A program made the position numbers and the translations under genes. Source: Dermacentor variabilis (Eukaryota > Arthropoda > Arachnida > Ixodida > Ixodidae). From it: a stretch of 64,000 nucleotides of DNA. Shown here piece by piece: positions 1-7,815 of the stretch. Position 1 is the stretch's first letter. Each line of letters begins with the position of its first letter. Where the stretch lies: positions 190,584,067 to 190,648,066 of the forward strand of contig NC_134569.1 in the NCBI RefSeq assembly GCF_050947875.1. Reading direction: 5' to 3'. Below the pieces are notes generated by a model, which saw only the letters and a list, made by a program, of their open reading frames with translations, was not told where the DNA came from and did no database searches.

Positions 1-43
1 CACGACCCTTCCAAGATGTTTCGCGACTAACCCGCTAGGCCTG

Positions 44-55
44 GGCGCATGCGCC
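44..55. promoter_or_regulatory. NRF1-like palindrome GGCGCATGCGCC
   Basis: A perfect 12-bp palindrome that contains the NRF1 core GCGCATGCGC, in a CpG-rich stretch within the candidate 145-bp exon. A second match, AGCGCATGCGCA, lies in the inverted-repeat element (for example 13304-13315) in units 3 to 12 but is disrupted in units 1 and 2 (AGAGCATGCGCA). Motif evidence only. Confidence 0.25.
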
Positions 56-180
56 GTCGCACCATGAAAAGTCCAGATTTGCCTCAGGCGAGAAGGGAAC
101 AAAAGGATTCCGGAGTAGGTAAGTGGGAGAAAGCGTTCCCGCACACAAAACACGATGTTAACATGCGAAATGTCACCGAA

Positions 181-360
181 GTCGTGGCGCAGTGGTTAGG
201 GCGCCGGCCTCGGCTTCGGGAGGTGGCGGGTTCGAATCCCACCGCCGGCGGAGACCCACCGCATAAAGGGTACAAGTGTCTCCCCTGCCCGGAGCATGGC
301 TCCAATTCGTGGGATGTGCACTTGGGGGGCGCTGCTAACTCCGCTGCGTCATTCTTCAAA
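181..360 (+). mobile_element. tRNA-derived SINE, unit 1 copy
   Basis: The head is tRNA-like. An A box TGGCGCAGTGG at 185-195 and a B box GGTTCGAATCC at 229-239, 33 bases apart, form a type 2 polymerase III internal promoter. The T stem around TTCGAAT has a mismatch and the acceptor ends (181-187 against about 245-251) pair poorly, so this is a retroposon head, not a working tRNA. The antisense frame contains GFEPATSRSRGRRPNHCAT, a translation artefact I have often seen attributed to such SINEs in chelicerate gene sets. The tick SINE family Ruka is tRNA-derived, but I cannot confirm membership. The 3' limit is uncertain and no target duplication was found. Confidence 0.8.
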
Positions 361-525
361 CCAGCTTAAAGTGGCTAGAAGCATGACGCTCTGTGGTTGC
401 TGACATAACTCATTCGGTCGCAGACCTGAGTGGTATGTCTGGCAATTCACGCGTAAATTAATCCCCACCAAAAAATACCGGCGTTGCCGTAACAGTAGCG
501 GAGGTTGCGGCAAAAAATCGCCACC

Positions 526-556
526 GGTGCCTCTTCTTTTTTTCTTTTTACCCCCA
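526..556 (+). repeat. Pyrimidine-rich tract
   Basis: GCCTCTTCTTTTTTTC followed by TTTTTACCCCC. The T runs would stop polymerase III transcripts started at the SINE boxes, giving an RNA of about 350 bases. Present in every unit. Confidence 0.4.
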
Positions 557-668
557 AAACATGTCCTTCTTTTAACCGTGAAGCTACGCTTTATGTCCGC
601 GATAACGAGAACAAGGAATGATATTTTATATAGCTTAAAAGTCTATATATTGCGGACAAATATCGGTG

Positions 669-676
669 TATATAAG
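669..676 (+). promoter_or_regulatory. TATA-like box TATATAAG
   Basis: TATATAAG is preceded by two more AT-rich motifs (TTTATATAGC near 625-634 and CTATATATTG near 643-652). No clear initiator is visible 25-35 bases downstream. The middle motif varies between units (TATAGC, TATACC or TATGCC at 631-634), which argues against strict constraint there. Confidence 0.18.
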
Positions 677-689
677 CATGGGGACTATG

Positions 690-1289
690 TGGGTGCCGTG
701 AAGAAAACGTTTTGTTGAAATCTGTTGTGTACTTCAGACGCTTAGAAAAAAAAAGTCGACTGCTAGCCGGTGTAGGAACATTGTAAGTTGATTAATGCCA
801 CCCTATGTATCAGTGAAATAGAAATTCTATACAAGATGACTATACAGTTTAGGCGGCCCATACCGCAATCGATTCACTGTTTTCTTTCGCGGCTGATGTC
901 AGTTATGACTGGCTAAGACCAAAGTCAAACTCTGAAACGATAGCTCGGTGTACATTCGGTGATGAAATGTAGCCTTTATTTACCAATTTCGCCTAGTTTC
1001 AATGATCGTCAGCCTACCGATCACAATTTCAAACTGGAGGCGATTCAACTTTGACCATTGGGTATCTGCTGGTTGTGGTATCGACGAGAATAGCGCAAGA
1101 GCCTCTTGGTATGTGCCAAAATTGTCAATTTTCTGCCTGTTGCAATATGGACACGTAGAGGACTTGAGGAACTAGGAACGTGTTCGAACTACAACATACG
1201 CGTTCAGTATGCGATATAGGAATGGTCCAATTCATGACCAGTCGTCGATAAATAATGTGCCACGTTTACGCCAGGTATACGTACTCCTA
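690..1289. other. About 600 bp with no recognised feature
   Basis: No frame of interest and no element ends were seen. It contains an A9 or A10 run (from about 746) and the C/G site at 870 that together define two haplotypes among the units. A reverse-strand AATAAA (TTTATT near 975) has no supporting context. Confidence 0.5.
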
Positions 1290-1309
1290 ACAAGCTGCTT
1301 GAGCCAACT

Positions 1310-1327
1310 TTAACGCGATAGCGTTAA
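1310..1327. repeat. Hairpin TTAACGC-GATA-GCGTTAA in a dispersed-repeat-like segment
   Basis: Seven-base arms flank a 4-base loop. The sequence continues as AGGGCCCGGTGTCC and then GTGTCGGAACCCCGCGTCGG-type sequence. I associate GCGATAGCGTTAAGGGCCC followed by repeated GTCGG motifs with a very common interspersed repeat of hard tick genomes (recollection). The segment probably extends from about 1290 to 1550. In unit 11 the loop is inverted. Confidence 0.5.
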
Positions 1328-1523
1328 GGGCCCGGTGTCCCCCCAAAATCTGGTGTCGGAACCCCGCGTCGGACGTCGTTTTCGACAAAATGATTTTCAA
1401 ACCAGCCATAACCAAGGTCCTCCATTTGGCGCAAGAAGGCGATTTAATTGAATGCCTCAATCTGAAATACGCCGAAAAATTGTAACGTATGACATACACA
1501 CAAACCGACAGACATGATAGTGG

Positions 1524-1545
1524 CGGATTGTAATTTTACAATCCG
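1524..1545. repeat. 22-bp perfect hairpin (CGGATTGTAA arms)
   Basis: CGGATTGTAA and TTACAATCCG are exact reverse complements separated by TT. It is present in units 1 to 11; in unit 12 a T to A change at 63077 introduces a mismatch. It may be the end of a small element or a structural motif. No U-run follows, so it does not look like a polymerase III terminator. Confidence 0.6.
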
Positions 1546-1681
1546 AGAAAATATAACTATGTTACGCGAAAACTCAAAGAAACGCCTTTCCCAGCGCTTC
1601 ACCATTGATGGACCGCCAACGGAGTCCGCCATTTGCAGGCGCCGGCTCGTGAGTAGACAGTTTTAGTTTAGCGTGCGCAAC

Positions 1682-1743
1682 TATAGCGTACGCTATACGC
1701 TATAATATAGCGTACGCTATACGCTATAATATAGCGTACGCTA
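1682..1743. repeat. 24-bp palindrome-rich subrepeat, 2.6 copies (unit 1)
   Basis: Copies start at 1682, 1706 and 1730 (partial). The monomer contains the palindrome TAGCGTACGCTA followed by TACGCTATAA. Unit 2 has the same number (7269-7330). Units 3 to 12 have 1.6 copies (for example 12854-12891). The tract sits between CGTGCGC and GCGCACG, which are inverted repeats, so the segment could form a cruciform or hairpin. Confidence 0.9.
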
Positions 1744-1835
1744 AGCAGCGCACGTTTTCTACAATTTTAGTTGGCCGGCGATATCTTCGGATCTCAGAGG
1801 CCATATGCCGTCGTTGCGGCTATTTCGCGCCTTTA

Positions 1836-1849
1836 GCGACAGGTGGCGC
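1836..1849 (+). promoter_or_regulatory. CTCF-like motif A
   Basis: GCGACAGGTGGCGC contains the core CAGGTGGCGC and matches 11 of 14 positions of the CTCF consensus CCASYAGRKGGCRS. It lies inside the inverted-repeat element. Conserved copies begin at 7423, 12984, 18545, 24105, 29665, 35224, 40949, 46509, 52234, 57787 and 63348. Binding is inferred from the motif only. Confidence 0.35.
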
Positions 1850-2274
1850 TGACATCTCGAACGTTTCTTTCGTTAGGCTTCGACTCGTTCGAAACGAGAA
1901 GCGAACTCGAAAACAGCACGAGGTTATCCATAATACTCTGTCGTCGAAGCGGCCTGAGACTAAGCGAAAGCCGTTTACACAGTCATTTGCTACGAACGAA
2001 GTGCATTTTACAAAAGCAACGCCAAATTCAATTCGAAGTGGGCAGCCGGGACCGCCGCCGTGTTTCCCGCAAGCTCCGCAAACCCCGCAAAAACGCTAAC
2101 GCTAACTCGTTTGCGTTGCGTACGCCCGCTATACCCGCTATTTCGTTTAGCGTTCAGAGCATGCGCAGTGAAGACCCGCTATTTTTTAGCGTACGCAATG
2201 GAATAGCGTACGCTTTACTAAAACTGTCTAATATCTCGGGGGCGACGGAGTGGTGCGCCCAGTTCCTTGCAATG

Positions 2275-2288
2275 CCTCCAGATGGCGC
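2275..2288 (+). promoter_or_regulatory. CTCF-like motif B
   Basis: CCTCCAGATGGCGC matches 13 of 14 positions of CCASYAGRKGGCRS, in the same orientation as motif A and 439 bp downstream (415 bp in units with the short subrepeat... measured start to start the spacing is unchanged because the subrepeat lies upstream of A). It is 47 bp beyond the inverted-repeat element. Copies begin at 7862, 13423, 18984, 24544, 30104, 35663, 41388, 46948, 52673, 58226 and 63786; none shows a substitution. Confidence 0.4.
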
Positions 2289-2501
2289 TCGCCTACGCCG
2301 CGTCGGGCCGCACGCTGGAAGCCCCATTTCTTCCGGAAAGCCCCCCTTCGTGGCTAGCGTTCGCAGCCGACGTTTCCCGGTAAACATTACAGGTACAAAT
2401 GCTCCAGTTGCCGGGAAGTGTGAGAAGCAGTCAGGGATCTTTGAATGCTGTCACGTGCCACTCTTAAACGCGAAGCATAAGCGTGCTCCATTTTTTAACA
2501 G

Positions 2502-2840
2502 ATCTATTTGATATATTGCTGAATAAAATGCAGAGGCAGAATAAACAACACAGGTCAAAAGCGGAGAAGGAGGAAAGCGAGCTGCCTGATCAGATGATGC
2601 ATGAACGCAGGATGACGTCATGCTTTAGTGGAGGAGGGCTAAAAGTGCACGAGAGCCAGTTATCGGGGGCCGATCCACCACATACATCTTCAGGTCGAGC
2701 ACGGGCGCATGATGGATAGCATTGCCGCAAAACGCAGCCAGCATTGTTTAGGTACTGCTATTTCAATAAGTATTTCAACAGTGGTTCTATGAATAAACAC
2801 AATATACTTTCACGTGTTTCAATGTAGAAGTGTTCTTGGC
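2502..2840 (+). other. Candidate terminal exon with poly(A) signals
   Basis: CATTTTTTAACAG ends at 2501 and fits a 3' splice site. Downstream are AATAAA at 2522-2527, 2540-2545 and 2792-2797. The last is followed 20-50 bases later by GT-rich sequence (GTGTTTCAATG, AAGTGTTCTTGG), as expected of a cleavage region. If the 145-bp exon of one unit splices to this site in the same unit, a transcript with a 2.4-kb intron spanning the SINE and the inverted-repeat element would result. The frame across 2483-2719 has no recognisable domain. The pattern recurs in each unit, for example the acceptor at 8088 in unit 2. Confidence 0.3.
2612..2621. promoter_or_regulatory. CRE palindrome ATGACGTCAT
   Basis: A perfect CREB/ATF-type site (TGACGTCA at 2613-2620) inside the candidate terminal exon. 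It is kept in all complete units. A single 8-bp motif can occur by chance, so function is uncertain. Confidence 0.25.
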
Positions 2841-3766
2841 CCTTATATCGCGTCTACTTGTATCCGCTGATGTACGCATGAATTTTCGAGGGCATGGGCA
2901 TATGAGCAAAGGTAGGCTGCACAAGACAGCTAGGATTATGTTAAATGCTTTCTTCCAACCTTGTTGAGTGTTTGCCTATTGCACTTTTTTCTTGCGCTGA
3001 TGAAATAATGTTGCGCAAGACTAGTGCATAAACACGCCTTCAGCAAAGCCGCATAATAGAGACGTAGCGGTTAAGAGATATAAATAAATAAGCATTAGTA
3101 GTGCTCGTCGTCTTATATTCGGTATGCGGATAGTGTGTCACGAAGTAATTTGAAGAAAGTTTCGTAATTACTAGCAAGTTACACGTGCTTTTGCCTGTGC
3201 GTTGCTTTTATGTGATCGATTGTGCCCAGAAATGGTCAACTACGCAGTAATTTGAGGAGCAATTCTTACCGCCTTGTAGATCAACAGTCCAAAGATGTAT
3301 TAAGAGTATGTACATCACCGGGATATTAAAAAATGCACACATCGATCCACTTTAATAAGATTGGGAAGCTTTCCAAGCATATTAGTGCCTATGCAAATAA
3401 CGTAACGACAAAAGTTGCAATGTTCCAATACAGATTTTCATCAAGCAAACAAAAGAAAAGAAAAAAAAGAAAAGGTCGCAGGTGGCGTCCATTTATTTCT
3501 TCTACATTTGCGCTTATATTCGTTTTGGCGTGCTTCGATTTGTACTCCTGTGGTTGACGAGCATGTATTCACAGTTGTGAAAGGCCGTCGGTATGCCTGC
3601 GAAAGTGTTCTTTCAGAACTACCGGGCCAGAAGCGTTTAGAAATCGTTGTATATTAATTACCCATTGCGTTTCATTTTCCTGTGCTGCCCTCTGCCGCAA
3701 ACAGCTGGAAACATTTTCGAAGGGCGTCGGGGCTTTCGCCGGTTGATTTGTGTACCTGCGCCCACG
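2841..3766. other. About 925 bp with no recognised gene
   Basis: AT-rich. Apart from the A-rich tract it shows only a weak imperfect direct repeat (AGTAATTTGA at about 3144 and 3246). Short frames here (74-97 codons) overlap on both strands and resemble no family I know. Confidence 0.5.
3446..3475 (+). repeat. A-rich low-complexity tract
   Basis: A purine run made of AAAAG-type blocks. It could be the decayed tail of an old retroposon, but no body was recognised upstream. Confidence 0.5.
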
Positions 3767-4788
3767 GTGAGTGCGCTTCATGTGTGCGTTTCGCGGATCG
3801 ATAATCATTAATAATGTTTTCTCCGGGCAGAATGTCGTTCGTGGAAGCCACGAAGCAGTCAATGACTACTGGGTGAGGGGGCCTGTGTGCGCTGTTGTGC
3901 AAACGGTGCGACCGATAAAGGCACGTGAAGTTCCGTTTGCCGACAAGGCTGCCTTGGAGTTTGAGGTCGCTGATTTTAGACTTGAATCTCGCATTTGGTA
4001 TTTTTGTTAAACATTATTATCACATTTCGCATATTCAAAAGGTATTCGAGCGCAGCCTTCTACGCCGGATTTATCGAAGCGGTAAACTTGTTTGCGTAGA
4101 CATCTACAGGCGCAGATCGTTGAGCGTCAGATATTCTGTAAAAGGTGCATCGCTGATATGAAATAATCTCTGAACGTAGCAAAACATACATATCTGCGCA
4201 TATGTGCCGAGTTGTACCACCCGGAGACGCGACAATATGAGCTGCCGAGCCACTTCAACAATGGCAACTGTGATCCAGATAACATATTACGGGCTGTTAA
4301 TTTATTTCTGATTCTCGCTTTCTTGAACTCCATCATACTCAGGAGTTTGCGCGTACCAGGAAACGTTTTTGAGAAAACTGTACTCGCATAATTTAAGTGC
4401 TCATTTACAGACCGTGTCGTTCTCTCGCGTAATGTTGGATGCCATCGGTGAGACAGATTGTACAACTGAGAGAGGCAGTTGTTTCTTCTTGTGTATACGA
4501 AATGCACCGGCTCTTGTTTCTCGCTTGACACAGAGGCAAACAATGCATCTCTGGAATTGTCAAATGTGTCGGCTTAGCTGCAAATATTGCCCCAACGATC
4601 TACGTAGCGAATGCGAACGGACACATACGGCAACGGTGGCGTACAGATTTTGGCACAACGCTGCGTCACCGCTTGCCGCTTATATTGTATACGCGCCTTG
4701 CGAAGTGGAGTGTAGTCGATTTCTAATCGCAAACGACAGCACTGAGCTATGAAAGGTCTTTCGTTCTTTCTAACTGCTTCCCTTTCAG
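3767..4788 (+). other. Candidate intron (GTGAGT to CTAAC...CAG)
   Basis: CACG followed by GTGAGT at 3767-3772 resembles a donor. TTCTTTCTAACTGCTTCCCT then TTCAG, ending at 4788, combines a CTAAC branch-like motif, a pyrimidine tract and CAG. All three frames of the sequence after 4788 meet stops within about 80 bases, so any exon starting there is noncoding or a UTR. A weaker donor-like GACGTGAGC lies at 5172-5180. The 1-kb interval has no other recognised feature; two overlapping open frames there are discussed among the rejected items. Confidence 0.25.
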
Positions 4789-5560
4789 CTCAAGTCCACC
4801 AAAAGTGTGTGCACGAGCACGACGGCATTAGGCTTAACATTCGCTAAACAGCATCAGCATTGACTCAAACTCCATGTGCACGGATGGCGCGGGAGGGTTG
4901 AATCTTGTGCATTTCAACCTTTAGGCTTGTTTTTCCACACTTTGACGGCGATTAATACGATACACAAGCGAAGGCGCTGTCGCCATTTCGCGTCGTCAGT
5001 TTGATAGCCGATCGCTTAGGCTTCGTTGGCCGGCGCACTGATTTTCTCGGTGCTGTTGACAAGAAAGCCCGTCGCAGTGCGGCAACTCGCGCTCGTCGGC
5101 TGCGTCGTGTTCGGCCTGATATGATATTGTGCTTTCAGTGACGCATTGTACTAAACAGTTGGTCACTCGTTGACGTGAGCGTCTTGTCGGTTTCGTATCG
5201 ACCCAGTCGTATACCGCGCCTTGAATGAGTACGTGAAGCCACGCGCGCGCTGCCACCACCAGCATGTGAGGGCCGACCTTGCAACAAGACTTCGTCCTCA
5301 ACGTGATATTTTAAAGCGTTGCCCAAGTATAACTCAAGGGCTTTTGGTTAATGAATTGACCAGCCATCAACGAAGGGCGCAGTCCATACGACAACCTAGT
5401 CGCCTTTTGTTTAAAAGTTGACTTGCAGTCTTAAGCTACACATGTTTTCGGCACCGCGCTGACGCTGACGAGCTACCAGTGGAGTTTCAAGGCAATACAT
5501 GACACGAGCGTTTCTAGCCGCGTGCGTCCGAGCGCTTACTTTTTTTCTTTTCTTTTACAG
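4789..5560. other. About 770 bp GC-richer stretch with no recognised gene
   Basis: It follows a good splice acceptor and precedes the pyrimidine tract of the 145-bp candidate exon. Stops occur in all frames. In units 7 and 9 the foldback element is inserted here (after the position equivalent to 5371). It is also where unit 9 has its divergent patch. Confidence 0.5.
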
Positions 5561-5705
5561 GGGACTTTCCCGGCACGCGGGGTTGCGCACGACCCTTCCA
5601 AGATGTTTCGCGACTAACCCGCTAGGCCTGGGCGCATGCGCCGTCGCACCATGAAAAGTCCAGATTTGCCTCAGGCGAGAAGGGAACAAAAGGATTCCGG
5701 AGTAG
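5561..5705 (+). other. Candidate 145-bp internal exon (junction of units 1 and 2)
   Basis: A pyrimidine tract ending TTTCTTTTCTTTTACAG (to 5560) is a strong 3' splice site, and GTAG followed by GTAAGT at 5706-5711 is a near-ideal 5' splice site. The same pair recurs at 11146-11290, 16707-16851, 22268-22412, 27828-27972, 33388-33532, 39113-39257, 44672-44816, 50397-50541, 55957-56101 and 61510-61654, with a partial copy at 1-118. The short frame from ATGAAAAGTCCAG runs through the donor without a stop, but in most units the upstream ATG (ATGTTTCGCGAC) meets TAA; units 7 and 9 lack that stop. I do not recognise a protein. Splice-site quality supports an exon, possibly of a noncoding RNA, but there is no proof of transcription. 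Confidence 0.4.
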
Positions 5706-5767
5706 GTAAGTGGGAGAAAGCGTTCCCGCACACAAAACACGATGTTAACATGCGAAATGTCACCGAA

Positions 5768-5947
5768 GTCGTGGCGCAGTGGTTAGGGCGCCGGCCTCGG
5801 CTTCGGGAGGTGGCGGGTTCGAATCCCACCGCCGGCGGAGACCCACCGCATAAAGGGTACAAGTGTCTCCCCTGCCCGGAGCATGGCTCCAATTCGTGGG
5901 ATGTGCACTTGGGGGGCGCTGCTAACTCCGCTGCGTCATTCTTCAAA
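5768..5947 (+). mobile_element. tRNA-derived SINE, unit 2 copy
   Basis: A box 5772-5782, B box 5816-5826. I see no difference from the unit 1 copy in the head. Confidence 0.8.
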
Positions 5948-7242
5948 CCAGCTTAAAGTGGCTAGAAGCATGACGCTCTGTGGTTGCTGACATAACTCAT
6001 TCGGTCGCAGACCTGAGTGGTATGTCTGGCAATTCACGCGTAAATTAATCCCCACCAAAAAATACCGGCGTTGCCGTAACAGTAGCGGAGGTTGCGGCAA
6101 AAAATCGCCACCGGTGCCTCTTCTTTTTTTCTTTTTACCCCCAAAACATGTCCTTCTTTTAACCGTGAAGCTACGCTTTATGTCCGCGATAACGAGAACA
6201 AGGAATGATATTTTATATAGCTTAAAAGTCTATATATTGCGGACAAATATCGGTGTATATAAGCATGGGGACTATGTGGGTGCCGTGAAGAAAACGTTTT
6301 GTTGAAATCTTTGTGTACTTCAGACGCTTAGAAAAAAAAAAGTCGACTGCTAGCCGGTGTAGGAACATTGTAAGTTGATTAATGCCACCCTATGTATCAG
6401 TGAAATAGAAATTCTATACAAAATGACTATACAGTTTAGGCGGCCCATACCGCAATGGATTCACTGTTTTCTTTCGCGGCTGATGTCAGTTATGACTGGC
6501 TAAGACCAAAGTCAAACTCTGAAACGATAGCTCGGTGTACATTCGGTGATGAAATGTAGCCTTTATTTACCAATTTCGCCTAGATTCAATGATCGTCAGC
6601 CTACCGATCACAATTTCAAACTGGAGGCGATTCAACTTTGACCATTGGGTATCTGCTGGTTGTGGTATCGACGAGAATAGCGCAAGAGCCTCTTGGTATG
6701 TGCCAAAATTGTCAATTTTCTGCCTGTTGCAATATGGACACGTAGAGGACTTGAGGAACTAGGAACGTGTTCGAACTACAACATACGCGTTCAGTATGCG
6801 ATATAGGAATGGTCCAATTCATGACCAGTCGTCGATAAATAATGTGCCACGTTTACGCCAGGTATACGTACTCCTAACAAGCTGCTTGAGCCAACTTTAA
6901 CGCGATAGCGTTAAGGGCCCGGTGTCCCCCCAAAATCTGGTGTCGGAACCCCGCGTCGGACGTCGTTTTCGACAAAATGATTTTCAAACCAGCCATAACC
7001 AAGGTCCTCCATTTGGCGCAAGAAGGCGATTTAATTGAATGCCTCAATCTGAAATACGCCGAAAAATTGTAACGTATGACATACACACAAACCGACAGAC
7101 ATGATAGTGGCGGATTGTAATTTTACAATCCGAGAAAATATAACTATGTTACGCGAAAACTCAAAGAAACGCCTTTCCCAGCGCTTCACCATTGATGGAC
7201 CGCCAACGGAGTCCGCCATTTGCAGGCGCCGGCTCGTGAGTA

Positions 7243-7815
7243 GACAGTTTTAGTTTAGCGTGCGCAACTATAGCGTACGCTATACGCTATAATATAGCGT
7301 ACGCTATACGCTATAATATAGCGTACGCTAAGCAGCGCACGTTTTCTACAATTTTAGTTGGCCGGCGATATCTTCGGATCTCAGAGGCCATATGCCGTCG
7401 TTGCGGCTATTTCGCGCCTTTAGCGACAGGTGGCGCTGACATCTCGAACGTTTCTTTCGTTAGGCTTCGACTCGTTCGAAACGAGAAGCGAACTCGAAAA
7501 CAGCACGAGGTTATCCATAATACTCTGTCGTCGAAGCGGCCTGAGACTAAGCGAAAGCCGTTTACACAGTCATTTGCTACGAACGAAGTGCATTTTACAA
7601 AAGCAACGCCAAATTCAATTCGAAGTGGGCAGCCGGGACCGCCGCCGTGTTTCCCGCAAGCTCCGCAAACCCCGCAAAAACGCTAACGCTAACTCGTTTG
7701 CGTTGCGTACGCCCGCTATACCCGCTATTTCGTTTAGCGTTCAGAGCATGCGCAGTGACGACCCGCTATTTTTTAGCGTACGCAATGGAATAGCGTACGC
7801 TTTACTAAAACTGTC
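7243..7815. mobile_element. TA-flanked inverted-repeat element, unit 2 copy (573 bp)
   Basis: Both 12-bp ends and the flanking TA are intact. It has the long form of the internal 24-bp subrepeat, like unit 1. Confidence 0.65.

Larger units (their letters stand above)
1656..2228. mobile_element. TA-flanked terminal-inverted-repeat element, unit 1 copy (573 bp)
   Basis: The ends are GACAGTTTTAGT at 1656-1667 and its exact reverse complement ACTAAAACTGTC at 2217-2228, each bordered by TA (1654-1655 and 2229-2230), as expected for a TA target duplication. The repeat continues imperfectly inwards as AGCGTACGCTAT-like sequence on both sides. The palindromic motif AGCGTACGC recurs near both ends (about 1684, 1708, 1732, 2188 and 2203), a subterminal-repeat pattern typical of cut-and-paste transposons. 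No transposase is encoded, so this looks like a non-autonomous element. A TA duplication fits a Tc1/mariner-like source but other superfamilies are possible. It contains a 24-bp subrepeat and one CTCF-like motif. Confidence 0.65.
1..5587 (+). repeat. Array unit 1 (5587 bp)
   Basis: The phase is arbitrary: the unit starts where the window starts, 27 bases into the candidate exon. It shares with unit 2 the longer subrepeat (2.6 copies of a 24-mer at 1682-1743) and the base that disrupts the NRF1-like motif near 2161. Private differences include CTGTTGTG at about 719-726, where other units have CTTTGTG, and two extra bases near 5213 (CGTATACCGC). It has an A9 run near 746 and C at 870, the majority haplotype. 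Confidence 0.96.

Noticed and set aside
181..251. Functional tRNA gene
   Set aside because: The boxes are good, but the acceptor ends pair poorly and the T stem has a mismatch; this is a SINE head.
84..359. Antisense 91-codon frame containing GFEPATSRSRGRRPNHCAT
   Set aside because: It is the translation of the SINE head on the minus strand, a familiar false protein in gene sets, not a gene.
49..369. 106-codon frame from ATGCGCCGTCGC
   Set aside because: It runs through a strong GTAAGT donor and then through the SINE. The first part might belong to an exon, but the full frame is unlikely to be a protein.
1843..2511. Open frame of 222 codons repeated in each unit
   Set aside because: It starts at GTG, not ATG, and spans the inverted-repeat element. 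Nearly all differences between units change the amino acid, unit 12 has a frameshift and unit 9 a 1-bp insertion near the end. No domain is recognisable.
3140..3265. Direct repeat around AGTAATTTGA
   Set aside because: Only about 10 bases match exactly, with decayed flanks; chance is likely in AT-rich sequence.
4127..4752. Overlapping open frames on both strands (138 codons minus, 127 plus)
   Set aside because: Both begin at TTG, overlap each other, lie inside a candidate intron and resemble no known family. In unit 11 the TTG of the minus frame is lost. Their persistence reflects unit similarity.
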